DNA of 64,000 nucleotides from Costus lasius (Eukaryota; Streptophyta; Magnoliopsida; Zingiberales; Costaceae), in NCBI GenBank assembly GCA_027563935.2, contig CM050449.1, positions 60,095,949 to 60,159,948 of the forward strand, given 5' to 3'. Shown here one piece after another: positions 45,653 through 54,951 of this stretch (positions are counted from its first letter, which is position 1; each line of letters starts with the position of its first letter). A program made the position numbers and the translations under genes. The notes below the pieces were generated by a model that ran no database searches, was not told the origin of the DNA, and saw only the letters and a program-made list of their open reading frames with translations.

Positions 45653-47077
45653 TGTTGGGGTATGCCCTTAAGGCTAATGTTTGAGGCCTTGGGATTGTAT
45701 CAGTATCATGTATAAACTTTTATGTTTATAAAGGCAATGGTTGTTATTCAGTTGGTTACATTGTCTGCTGCAATAATTGTACTTCTGAATAATGTCTCAA
45801 AGCTGTTCAGCTAGGCTGACATGCTGTAATGTCCTTAGTCGAGATATCTTGGTGAACATGAGACAGCCTTGATATGATTGAGACTAATATGTGTTCTAAT
45901 CTTATAGGATGCTTCGAGCATGGAATAAGATGTAGACTCATGGGTACATTGGATGTACTGGACAGACCCTACTAGGATATTCAATTGCTTGTCACAATGT
46001 GAATAATCCTTGATTGTAACAAGTGGCACATTTCCTCTGACTTGAGATCACTTGTGTTTTCTAAATGATGATTGTCATTGTTTTGAGGTAGTTCAATATC
46101 ATTTGAAACATAATGATTATAGACTATCTTGGATGGTGAGCTTGAATCAGGTTAGGGCACTAGTGATAGATATAGGATTGCCGTCTCCTTAATTGGAGTG
46201 TGATGTTCTAAAGGGGCCCCCCTGGATGAGATGATTGAGAAAGTGTATGGCCATACCCAGGTGACTTTGTTCATTTGATCTAATCATGCTCATCATATTG
46301 GAGCTACAAGCTTGACACGCTTGTCCAATAAGAACATCCAGTGGCAAAGGAAATATGTATGCCTTGTGAGTTGGATTCACACTTGTGCTGTGGTTTGGGT
46401 GTAGTCTTGGAAGACTCTTTCCTTTATATCGGGAGACAGTGATGTGTTGCTAGATACCCCTCGCTGATCGTGATGACGTAAGTTATCGTTACCGACATTT
46501 AAAGGAAACCCTTAGGGTCGCACAATTTGATGATATGGCTTACTTAAGTCAGATCGTGTGGACTGAATTGTTTGAGTTCAGTTTAAAGGGATTTAATCTC
46601 TGATTGTAAGTGAGATCTGGTCTGATCATGTTTGATTGATTAGGGCTTGAGATCGGTAAGCTTCAATCGAGAGAATGGATGCTAGATCGGTGAGATCAGG
46701 AGCATCAAGAGATGAACGGTTAGATCTGGAACCTTTAGGTTTAATGAGGTCTAGACCAAAAAGGCTTGGTTTAATTTGGTCTTTGAACCAAAATTAAATT
46801 GAACCGGCTCATTAGTTGAGCGCATGGTTCAAAGAGGAGAGATTTGCGCTTGGGTAAACCCATGGTCGCATGAAGAGAAGTGGTTTACTATTTTTGGAAA
46901 CCATGTTTCCAAATCGTGACCACGCCTCACGTTGAGAGTTTCATGCTCTATTCTCGCTTCTTGCCTTTCCTCTCTCGACACTCTCGTGTGTGGCGACTTC
47001 TTCACACCTTGGAGTGAGTTCGACAAGCAGAGGAGAACGTCATGCTTTAGGGTTTCGCCCCCTTCTGGGGACTTACA
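45653..47077 (+). repeat. copia 3' LTR (1425 bp)
   Basis: Matches the 5' LTR without the nested solo LTR. It jumps from 'gagaacgt' to 'catgctttaggg', lacking the 262 bp present at 39610-39871. Confidence 0.95.
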
Positions 47078-47082
47078 GTGCG

Positions 47083-48318
47083 TTGATAGCCTTGCCATCA
47101 ACCAGATCACCATCAAGTATAGGTTCCCTATACCGCGACTTGACGATATGCTGGACCTAGTCTTCGGTGCATCCTGGTTTTGCAAACTGGACCTCCAAAG
47201 CAGATATCACCAAGTCTGCATTCGTGAGGGCGACGAATGAAAAACCGTGTTCAAGACCAAGGAAGGTCTCTATGAGTGTCTCGTAATGCCATTTGGGCTG
47301 TCTAACGCTCCGTCCACCTTCATGAGGCTTATGAGCCAAGTCCTCAAGCCCTACATGGGCAAATTCTTGGTCGTCTACTTTAACGACATCCTGATTTTTA
47401 GCCGGACCTAAGAGGACCATTTGGACCACCTTCGCACTACGTTTGACCTCCTGCGCAAGGTGCGCCTCTTACTTAACACGAAGAAGTGCTCCTTCATGAC
47501 CAACCGTGTCCACTTCTTGGGCTACATCGTCTCCGATGAGGGCCTTTCTGTCAACCCCACTAAGGTCGAGGCCATCCGAAAGTAGCCCGAGCCTCGCACT
47601 GTCTCTCATATCCATAGTTTCCTGGGTCTTGTGGGTTTTTATCACAGATTCATTCGCAGGTTCAGCGCACTTGCGACCCCGCTGACCCAACGGCTGTCTA
47701 AGGATGACATCAAGTGGACTACGGCCACTCAACGCGCCTTGGAGTCCCTTATGGATGCCATCACCACTGCCCCTGTCTTGTGCCTCCCTGACTTCACCAA
47801 AGTCTTCGAGGTCGCGTGTGACGCCTCTAGCACTGGTATCGGGGGTTGCCTTAGTCAGGAAGGCCACCCGGTTGCCTTCTACGACGAGAAACTGAACGCT
47901 GCTCGCCAGCGTTATTCGACCTACGACAAGGAATTTTACGCCATAGTTCAGTCGCTTTGGTAGTGGAGGCACTATCTCCTCCACCGTGAGTTCGTCTTAT
48001 ATAGCGACTACCAGGCCTTGTCTTTTCTAAATGCTCAAACGAAGTTGAGCGCCCGCCATGCCAAGTGGGTCGGGTACTTGCAATAGTACTCCTTCATGAT
48101 CAATCACAAGGCGGGTAAAGAAAACATTGTTGCGGACGCTCTGAGTCGAGTCCGGAACCTTCTGTGTTATGCGTGCTCGGATCAATACTTTTGACCACGT
48201 TAAGGATGAGTACACGACCTGTCTTAATTTCGGCACCACGTATGCCGCCTTGACTGCATCACCTGACCCCGAGTCATCGTATTAGCTCTGTGAGTGCTAT
48301 CTCTTCCTTGGGAATCAC
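47083..48318 (+). pseudogene. G1 reverse transcriptase and RNase H
   Basis: Resumes the frame of 36532 ([20 protein letters not shown]). Stops TGA 47238, TAA 47409, TAG 47583, TAG 47961 and TAG 48084 lie in one otherwise continuous frame through RT and RNase H (CDASSTGIGGCLSQEGHPVA, YSTYDKEFYAIVQSL, KAGKENIVADALSR). The catalytic YFDD box reads YFND. A frameshift near 48170 and another TAG near 48282 follow before integrase. Stops replace Trp or Gln of the family at most positions. Confidence 0.85.
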
Positions 48319-50367
48319 TTGTGCATTCCCCGGTCGTCCCTTCGCGACCACCTACTCCTCGAGCTACATGCGGGTGGCATCGCCGGCCACCATGGCTGCG
48401 ACAAGACCTTCGAGATGGCCGAGGAACGCCTCTTTTGGCCCTCCCTTCGCAGGGATGTAGAGCGCATTCTGCGCCATTGTGGCATGTGTCAATCGGCCAA
48501 GCCTCGTCCTCTGAACATGGGTCTCTACACACCCTTGCCTATGGCCGATGCTCCATGGCACGACATCAGCATGAACTTTGTCCTAGGGCTGCCTCGGACC
48601 GCCTCACGCTTCGATTCCATCTACGTGGTTGTAGATCAGTTCTCGAAGATGGCCCACTTTATCCCCTATTCGCGGACAGCGGACACATCCCACATTGTAC
48701 ATCTCATCTTCAAGGAGATTGTTCGTCTCCATGGCTTCCCCAAGCCCATCGTGTTCGATCGTGACACACGCTTTGTGAGCCACTTCTGGCGCTCACTTTG
48801 GGCCCTCATGGGCACCACTCTGAAGCTATCCATAGCTTACCACTCTCAAACTGACGGACAAACCGAAGTCGTTAACCGTAGTTTGGGCAACTTACTCCGG
48901 TGCCTTATTGGCGACCACCCGAGGTCTTGGGACACCATCCTTCCTATTGTAGAATTCACGTATAATAGTGACGCCAATAGGTCTACAAGTTTTAGTCCCT
49001 TCCAAGTGGTTTTAGGCCGTCAGCCATGTAAACCCATTGACTTGCATGACCTACCCAAGGAGTCTCATCTTTCCGAGCATACATACTCTTTCGCTCAACA
49101 TTTAGCTAGCTTGCATGAGGAAGTTCGGCATCGAATATTTTTGGGCAATACTCATAATGCTCTTAGCGCCAACGAGCACCGTAGGCCACAGCACTTTTCT
49201 ATAGGAGAGCTAGTAAGGGTGCGCATCCACCCCGAGCGTGTGCTCAACTAAGCACATTTTAAGCTTCAGCCATGATACATGGGGCCTTATGCGGTGGTGC
49301 GAAGGATTGGCTCCAAGGCCTATGTTCTGGACCTACCCATGGACATGGGCGTCCATTCAATCTTCAAAGTGGCAGACCTCCTCCACTTCTACGGCCATTT
49401 GGAGGAGCCCTCGGTCACCGACGAGCCTCTTCCCCCTAGTTCTACGGAGGAGAACTCTTCCAAACGGGGAAAAGTTGATGCAGGAGCATCCAACACTAGA
49501 GACCCAAGCGCAAAAGAAGGTTCAATTCGGCACAAAAAATTCCCTGGGGTGCCCAGCGACGAGAACCTCGGCCCGTGGATTCTAGAATTAGGGGCAGCGT
49601 CAGTTTGATCTCCCATAGAAAGTTCCTCGGGGCACCCAGCGATGGAAGCCATGCCCCGTGAGTCCTACGTACAACTACCCGATTCGGGGGTGGCTTCATA
49701 TGCTTATGCCCGATTTTCCACAGAAAGTTCCTCGGGGTACCTAGCGACGAAAACAACGCCCCGTGACTCCTGCAAATAGCTATCCGAAGAAATTATGGAA
49801 TCGGAGGCGGCTTCACATGCACAAGTCAGATTTTCCACAGAAAGTTCCTCAGGGTACCCAGCGACGAAAGCCACACCCCATGAGTTCTGCAGACAATTAC
49901 TCTATTCGAGGGCGGCTTCACATGCACAAGTTAGATTTTCCAGAAAACGTTCCTTGGGGTACCCAGCGACGAAAGCCACACCTAGAGTAAAATGCCACAG
50001 GCAGACCGTGACTTCCCCTGAAGCTGCAGATCTGCCCCGTCGACCTCATTTCGATGTCCACAACCCTCCGTACCATGTTGAACCATCTATGGAGGACCCG
50101 AAGAAGCCCAACAATGTAGGGGTGCAGCGATATCAACGCACTTCTCAACGGCCAGACCATTTTGTAGGAGTTATCAGCCCATTGTCTATCCACACCAAAG
50201 CCCATCTGCCCAAGGGCATGGGCGGATGTCCACCTGAAAGCCTAGCACTGGAGGGGCCGCGCAATCATCTTAGCAACACGGCCCAAGAGCGCTCCACATC
50301 CGTCGTAACCTAGCCCACGACATCCAAATTCTACTGCTTTGTCGCGGTATGCTCCGAACACGTATGA
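48319..50367 (+). pseudogene. G1 integrase, chromodomain-like end and LTR-encoded pol tail
   Basis: One frame (phase 1) carries the integrase zinc finger (HAGGIAGHHGCDKTF, CGMCQ), then the core. The first catalytic Asp is Asn (SMNFVLGLP); the second (DRDTRFVSHFW) and the Glu (QTEVVNRSLG) remain. After stops at 49249 and 49273 a chromodomain-like block follows (GPYAVVRRIGSKAYVLDLP, FKVADLLHFYG). From 49476 the frame runs inside the 3' LTR: DAGASNTRDPSAKEGSIRH, the 35-codon tandem repeat, and a basic block RYQRTSQRPDHFVG (RRSQRTSRPPDCFVG in the 5' LTR). It ends at TGA 50365, which both LTRs share. In-LTR stops at 49606, 49777 and 50311 are sense codons (AGA, CAG, CAG) in the 5' LTR. Confidence 0.8.
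49588..50000 (+). repeat. coding tandem repeat in G1 3' LTR
   Basis: Same four-unit array as 15715-16120, in the pol frame, with two stop codons. Confidence 0.85.
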
Positions 50368-50550
50368 CCGCCCAACCACCTCCGTACGAAGACCAGAAGA
50401 CCATGCGCCAGCTTCATATAATATTAGGTAGAAATTTGTTTTGCTTTGTCTTGTAGTAGCAGCTTGACCACCTTTATGGCCTGCAGGAGTAGTTAGTTGT
50501 TATTGTAGCTTGTCTTTTTTGGCTTTGTCTTGTTCCCTCCCCTCTTGTTC

Positions 50551-50558
50551 TATAAAAG
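50551..50558 (+). promoter_or_regulatory. putative TATA box in G1 3' LTR
   Basis: TATAAAAG, conserved in position with 16678-16685. Confidence 0.6.
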
Positions 50559-51162
50559 AGGAGGTTGGGGTGTTGTGTCCTTTAGTTCTCTTACAGGTAG
50601 AGTTCTCCTGGTGAGCAAGAGTGCCTCCAGCTTGTGTGGAAGACGAAGTAGCTTCGTCTTCAGAACTTGTAAGAGTCGACGACCTGTGTCTCGACTTGAA
50701 GTGCTTTTTGCTTGTGTTTCCTACGTTTCGAGAAGTAAATCCCACCGTTCTGGGTGGGTTAGGTTTTCCTGTTTCTAGACGTTCTTTCTGTGTTAAGTTT
50801 CTTTCGCCCGCTCATCCATGAGCATCCGAGCGTCAGAGTCGTGGACGGTTTCCCTGTTCGTTGGTTTGTTCGCAGGTGCATAGGCATGCGAGCTGATCTC
50901 GCGATCCACAAACCCCGTTCTTGCTGTTCTTAAAATTGCTCTAGAGGTTAGTGAGTGAATTTCAATAATTTTGGGTGCCGTTGGATTTCTCTCGCATTAG
51001 TATTGCCTCGAAATGAATTTGCGCCGATTTCCCGTGTTTCTTGCTATACTTTCCGAGCGATTTGACTTCCCTCGTCTCAAAACCCTCTCACAATTTCTGT
51101 GCATTGAGTAAACACCATAGAGTACAGCGCTAAGGACCAACCCTCCCATAGTCTCTACATCA

Positions 51163-51683
51163 GTTGCCCTTGCTGATGATGGTGAAAAATGGGATTGTGA
51201 GGTGATCTGGTTCCAAAATACATACTCAATAAATCCAACCAGTACATGTGTGTGTCCTCCTCCCAGTAAGTGAAAAATAGATATGATATCCCTGAGTGTA
51301 AGGCTCCTCTTTTCATTAGCCATGCGAAAAGTAATCTCACCTTCAGCACGCCGATCAGAATACTCATATAATTCCATATCCATACTGCTAAGAAACTCCA
51401 AAATCAAGGGGAGGTAAGTTTGAGGTGTAATCTCAAAGAACTTCTTAGCCCTTATTTGATCAAACATCAAAATCACATCTTCATAGAGGCCTAAGATATC
51501 CATTGTACGCTTGTCAGCATATTTTGTGTTTACCACACGCCGGGTAAGAAGATGATAATGCCGTGCCTCCTAAATCTCATCTCTAAAAGTAATCCCATAG
51601 GGATTTGGAGGTGAATCTGTAGAAGACTCATCTACAGCCTTGCCCTTCCTCTTTGAAGCAACTTGTTTGGTCCTTGGTGCCAT
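51163..51683 (-). pseudogene. Athila-1 env-like ORF, N-terminal part
   Basis: ATG at 51683 starts MAPRTKQVASKRKGK. TAG at 51572-51570 replaces the Gln of RDEIQE (CAA in Athila-2). The block VVNTKYADKRTMDILGLYED, TPQTYLPLILEFLSSMD and SLTLRDIISIFHLL matches Athila-2 30936-31474, and VFWNQITSQSHFSPSSARAT leads to the G1 insertion site. The frame continues exactly at 15597. Codons shown to the left of 51163 in this frame belong to the G1 LTR, not to Athila. Confidence 0.85.
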
Positions 51684-52978
51684 TTCAATGCAAGTAATGT
51701 AATGGAAATAGGACTTTCGAAACCTGGAAATAGAAATGTTACCAAGTTTTGCAAATAGTGTGCTGAGCAGGGAGTCTGGACGTAGCTTTCAAATCTGAAA
51801 CCTTCAAGTTGAAATCAGTCCTCAATTGCTTTCAAGAGGGTGCGTTTTTTGGGCAAGATTTTGGAAACAACAAATAGCTCAAACGTAGCTTTGATGACAG
51901 AAAGCGAGGCTCAACGAAAGCTTAGGTGAGAACACTGGCTGAGCTCGATCGAGCTTCAAATCTTCAGAATGTCTATCGAAAAATTGCTATAAATCAGTCG
52001 GAGACGATTGGAGAAGCTCACCGGAGAGATTTGGAAGGTAGGATCAGCTCAAATCGGAGAATCGAATGCTCGTTTGTCAGAAAATCGAAAGGGGTAGAAT
52101 CTAGTCGAGCAGACAGTGGAAAGAGCAAATCGAGTAAAAAATCACCAAAATGAAGCTTATAGACCAACGGAAAAGGTCACCAGAGGGATTGGAGGGCAAT
52201 AGCGAGCTGAAATCTCAAGAGGCGGCGCTGGATCGAGTGAAAACACAAGAGAAAACCCAAAACCATAGATGAAAACCCTAAAATAGGGCAACAGAGTCAT
52301 GTAGGGCCGACACAATTACGGCCATAATTTTTATTACGACACTGCCGTAATTTAGTCTAGTTCAAAATCTCTCACAATTATGGCTCGAAAGGAAAATAAC
52401 AGCACCCCTATAAAATTTTTAGAAAAATCTTCAAACAAATATTATGCCCGTGAAATTAATTACCGTACTACCAAAATTGTTTCTAGAAGATATACACTCG
52501 AAAACACAGGTCGTGATAGAAATTACGGTACTACCATAAAAGAGAGTTTTTTTAATAAAATAAATAAAAAAAGAAAACAATGGGTGTGAAAAATTCCACA
52601 CCCCCTACCATAAAACATGCTGGAGAAAACTAGCTCAAAATTACGAGTCGTGAAGAATATTACGGTAGTGCCGTAAAACACAAAAAAAAAATTCGGGAAA
52701 GAAAAACATCAAAATTACGGATAGTAAAAGTTATTACGGTAGTGTCGTATATGCACAAAATCTTCTGGAAAGAAATAACCCACAATTACAGCCCGTAGAA
52801 TTAATTACGGTAGTGCCATGAAAGTTTATAGTGGAAATCAATCCAAAATTATGGCCCGTAAAATTAATTACGACCCTACCGTAATTTACAAAAAAATCTT
52901 TGATTTTCTTACAAAAAGAAAAATAAAATTACTACTAAAAATAAACTAAAGTAAAAGAAACCAAACTAAGTAAGAGTG
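51684..52978 (-). other. Athila-1 spacer between pol and env-like ORF, with palindrome array
   Basis: No credible gene. Positions about 52310-52890 hold at least five pairs of words such as ATTACGGTAGTGCCGTA and TTATTACGACACTGCCGTAA, spaced by roughly 70-90 bp. These are the same motif family as in the Athila LTRs, but here in the internal region. A short plus frame at 52380-52589 crosses this array and is probably chance. Confidence 0.65.
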
Positions 52979-52996
52979 CTTGGGTTGCCTCCCAAG
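52979..52996. other. conserved inverted repeat after Athila pol
   Basis: cttggg-ttgcct-cccaag. On the element strand the word is TTGGGAGGCAACCCAAG, which I know as a recurrent word downstream of pol in Athila/Tat-type elements. It could act as an internal purine tract or RNA hairpin. Confidence 0.55.
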
Positions 52997-53189
52997 AAGC
53001 GCTAATTTTTAGGTCAATTGCTTGACCTTTCCGTACTCAAATCTGATCAAGATTCTTTAAGTTGAAATTTTGTTCTTCCTTCGTTCTATTCCTCTTGGAA
53101 ATAATGCCTCGACCTCTGATCATTAACCTTGAATTCCCCCGTTTTGTTGCTCCATATCTCTACAGCTCCGTAGGGATAAGCTTTCCGAA

Positions 53190-54950
53190 GCTGAAAAGCT
53201 CCGAACCATCAAGACTTGAGTTTACTAGGAAAAAGTTTTAATCTAGAATTAAATAAAAGAACAAAGTCACCTGGTTGAAATTCCTTCATAAGAATATGTC
53301 GCTCATGCCATCTTTTAGTCCTCTCTTTATAAATCCTTGCGTTTTCGTAAGCAGAGAGTCTAATTTCATCTAGCTCGTTCAATTGCAACATTCATTTTTC
53401 CCTGCGTTCTTCAAGTTGAAATTCAGTGCTTTGATTGCTGAGAACGCTTTGTGCTCGAGCTCTACAGGTAGATGACACGATTTACCATAAACTAACTAAA
53501 AATGAGACATACCTATCGGTGTTTTGAAAGTAGTCCGATATGCCAAAGTGCATCGTCAAGCTTAGAAGCTCAATCCTTTCTTGTTCTTGACACAATTTTT
53601 TCCAAAATCCCCTTGATCTCTTTGTTTGATATCTCAACTTGTCTACTTGTTTGGGGATGATATGGTGTTGCAACTCTATGATTTACCCCATACCTTCTAA
53701 GCAAGGCTAAAAATTTATGTTCTATAAAGTGTGAGCCTCCATCACTAATCACAACTCGTGGTGTTCCAAACCGTGGAAATATAATCTTCTTGAATAACTT
53801 CACAACAACTCTAGAATCATTAATAGGGGAAGCAAGAGCCTCAACCCACTTAGAAACATAATCTACTACCACAAGTATATATTTGTTACCTCCAGATGAT
53901 GGGAACGGTCCCACGAAATTAATTCCCCAAACATCAAATATCTCAACCACAATAATAGTAGACAGTGGCATCTCATTTATTCTATTAATATTCCCTATCT
54001 TTTGGCATCTATCTCAAGACAATATGAAATTTATAGCATCCTTAAAAATTGAGAGCCAATAAAATCTAGATTCTAAAACCATGAAAGCAGTCTTCTAAGT
54101 ACTAGCATGACCTCCATAAGATGATCCATGACATTGAAATAATATATCCATGATTTCTTCCTCAGGTACACATCTACTAAAAATCCCATCTGCAAATCTT
54201 CTAAATACATAAGGCTCATCCCAAAAATAGTTCTTTACCTCCGCTAAGAATTTCTTCTTTCCTTGATAATTTAAATCAAGAGGGAAAACATTAGCAACTA
54301 AGTAATTCACTATATCAGCTTACCATGGAACCTTGATCTATTCAATGGCTAAGAGTGTTCATCAGGAAGGAATCATTAAATATATTACCTTTATCAGCAT
54401 CTACCAATATCCTCGAAAGATGATATGCAACAAAGTTTTCTGATCCCTTATTGTCTTCGATCTCCAAATCAAACTCTAGTAAAAGCAATATCCATCTAAG
54501 AAGGTGCGGTTTACTATCTTTCTTCTGTACCAAATACTTTACTGCTGCATGATCAGTGTATACCACAACCTTAGAGTTAATCAAATATGATCTGAATTTA
54601 TCAAAAGCAAAAAGAATGGCCAAAAGTTCTTTCTCAATGGTAGTGTAATTTCATTGTGTATCATCCAAGGTCCTACTAGCATAATAGATAACATAGGGCT
54701 TCTTCTCCTTTCTCTATCCAAGGACTGCTCCTACTGCATAATCACTAGCATCACACATGAGCTCAAAAGGCAAATTCCAATCCGGTGGTTGAATGATGGG
54801 TGCTGATATTAGAGCTTTCTTCAATTCCTGGAAAGAAGGCAAACATCCTTCATCAAAAGAAAATTTAACATCTTTCAAAGTAAATTTGTAAGTGGTCTAT
54901 CAAGTTTAGAGAAATCCTTGATGAATCGCCAGTAGAATCTTGCATGTCTG
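53190..54950 (-). pseudogene. Athila-1 pol remnant: RT connection, RNase H, integrase
   Basis: Reading minus from about 54945: FYWRFIKDFSKLDRPLTNLL and LPSFQELKKALISAPIIQPP (RT connection), CDASDYAVGAVLG, and RNase H ([40 protein letters not shown]; 54623-54342). Then a zinc-finger region (FADGIFSRCVPEEEIMDIL, CHGSSYGGHAS; 54310-54095) and the integrase core (53971-53570), with the first Asp changed to Asn ([14 protein letters not shown]), [10 protein letters not shown] and [15 protein letters not shown] kept. The C-terminus is [20 protein letters not shown] (53391-53209). Frameshifts and stops are frequent. The RT fingers and palm, gag and protease are missing; LTR sequence lies directly upstream. 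Confidence 0.85.
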
Positions 54951-54951
54951 A

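Larger units (their letters stand above)
36533..47077 (+). mobile_element. Ty1/copia element inserted in the G1 RT gene
   Basis: TSD gtgcg (36528-36532 and 47078-47082). The LTRs run TGTTGGGGTATGCCC...GGGGACTTACA. Internal parts are PBS, a 1.8-kb leader, gag-protease-integrase-RT-RNase H in the copia order, and a polypurine tract. The 5' LTR (3376 bp) contains a nested inverted solo LTR; the 3' LTR (1425 bp) has a 262-bp deletion. Outside these, only three substitutions were noticed between LTRs, so insertion is recent. The G1 frame resumes precisely after the TSD. Confidence 0.95.
15603..51162 (+). mobile_element. G1: CRM-like Ty3/gypsy chromovirus, split by three insertions
   Basis: LTRs run TGATGCAGGAGC...CTACATCA and the element is flanked by TSD gttgc (15598-15602 and 51163-51167) inside the Athila-1 env ORF. 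Own parts: 5' LTR 15603-18146 plus 34076-34135, PBS 34140, gag 34254-35631, protease and RT start 35637-36532, RT to integrase 47083 onward, and 3' LTR 49476-51162. Insertions are a solo LTR (16899-17826), Athila-2 (18147-34075) and a copia element (36533-47077). The integrase wording (GLYTPLP, FVLGLPRT), the TGATG LTR start and a pol frame that enters the LTR point to the CRM group. LTR divergence is about a tenth by eye in the first 100 bp, so it is old. Confidence 0.9.
49476..51162 (+). repeat. G1 3' LTR (1687 bp)
   Basis: Intact reference copy for the split 5' LTR. It is preceded by a purine-rich tract (about 49464-49475) and followed by TSD gttgc. Confidence 0.9.

Noticed and set aside
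50997..51162. C-terminal extension of the Athila-1 env-like ORF leftwards of 51163
   Set aside because: These codons are antisense to the end of the G1 3' LTR; the same 60 bp precede the G1 PBS at 34076-34135.
52380..52589. 69-codon plus ORF in the Athila-1 spacer
   Set aside because: It overlaps the degenerate palindrome array and has no counterpart in other arrays.
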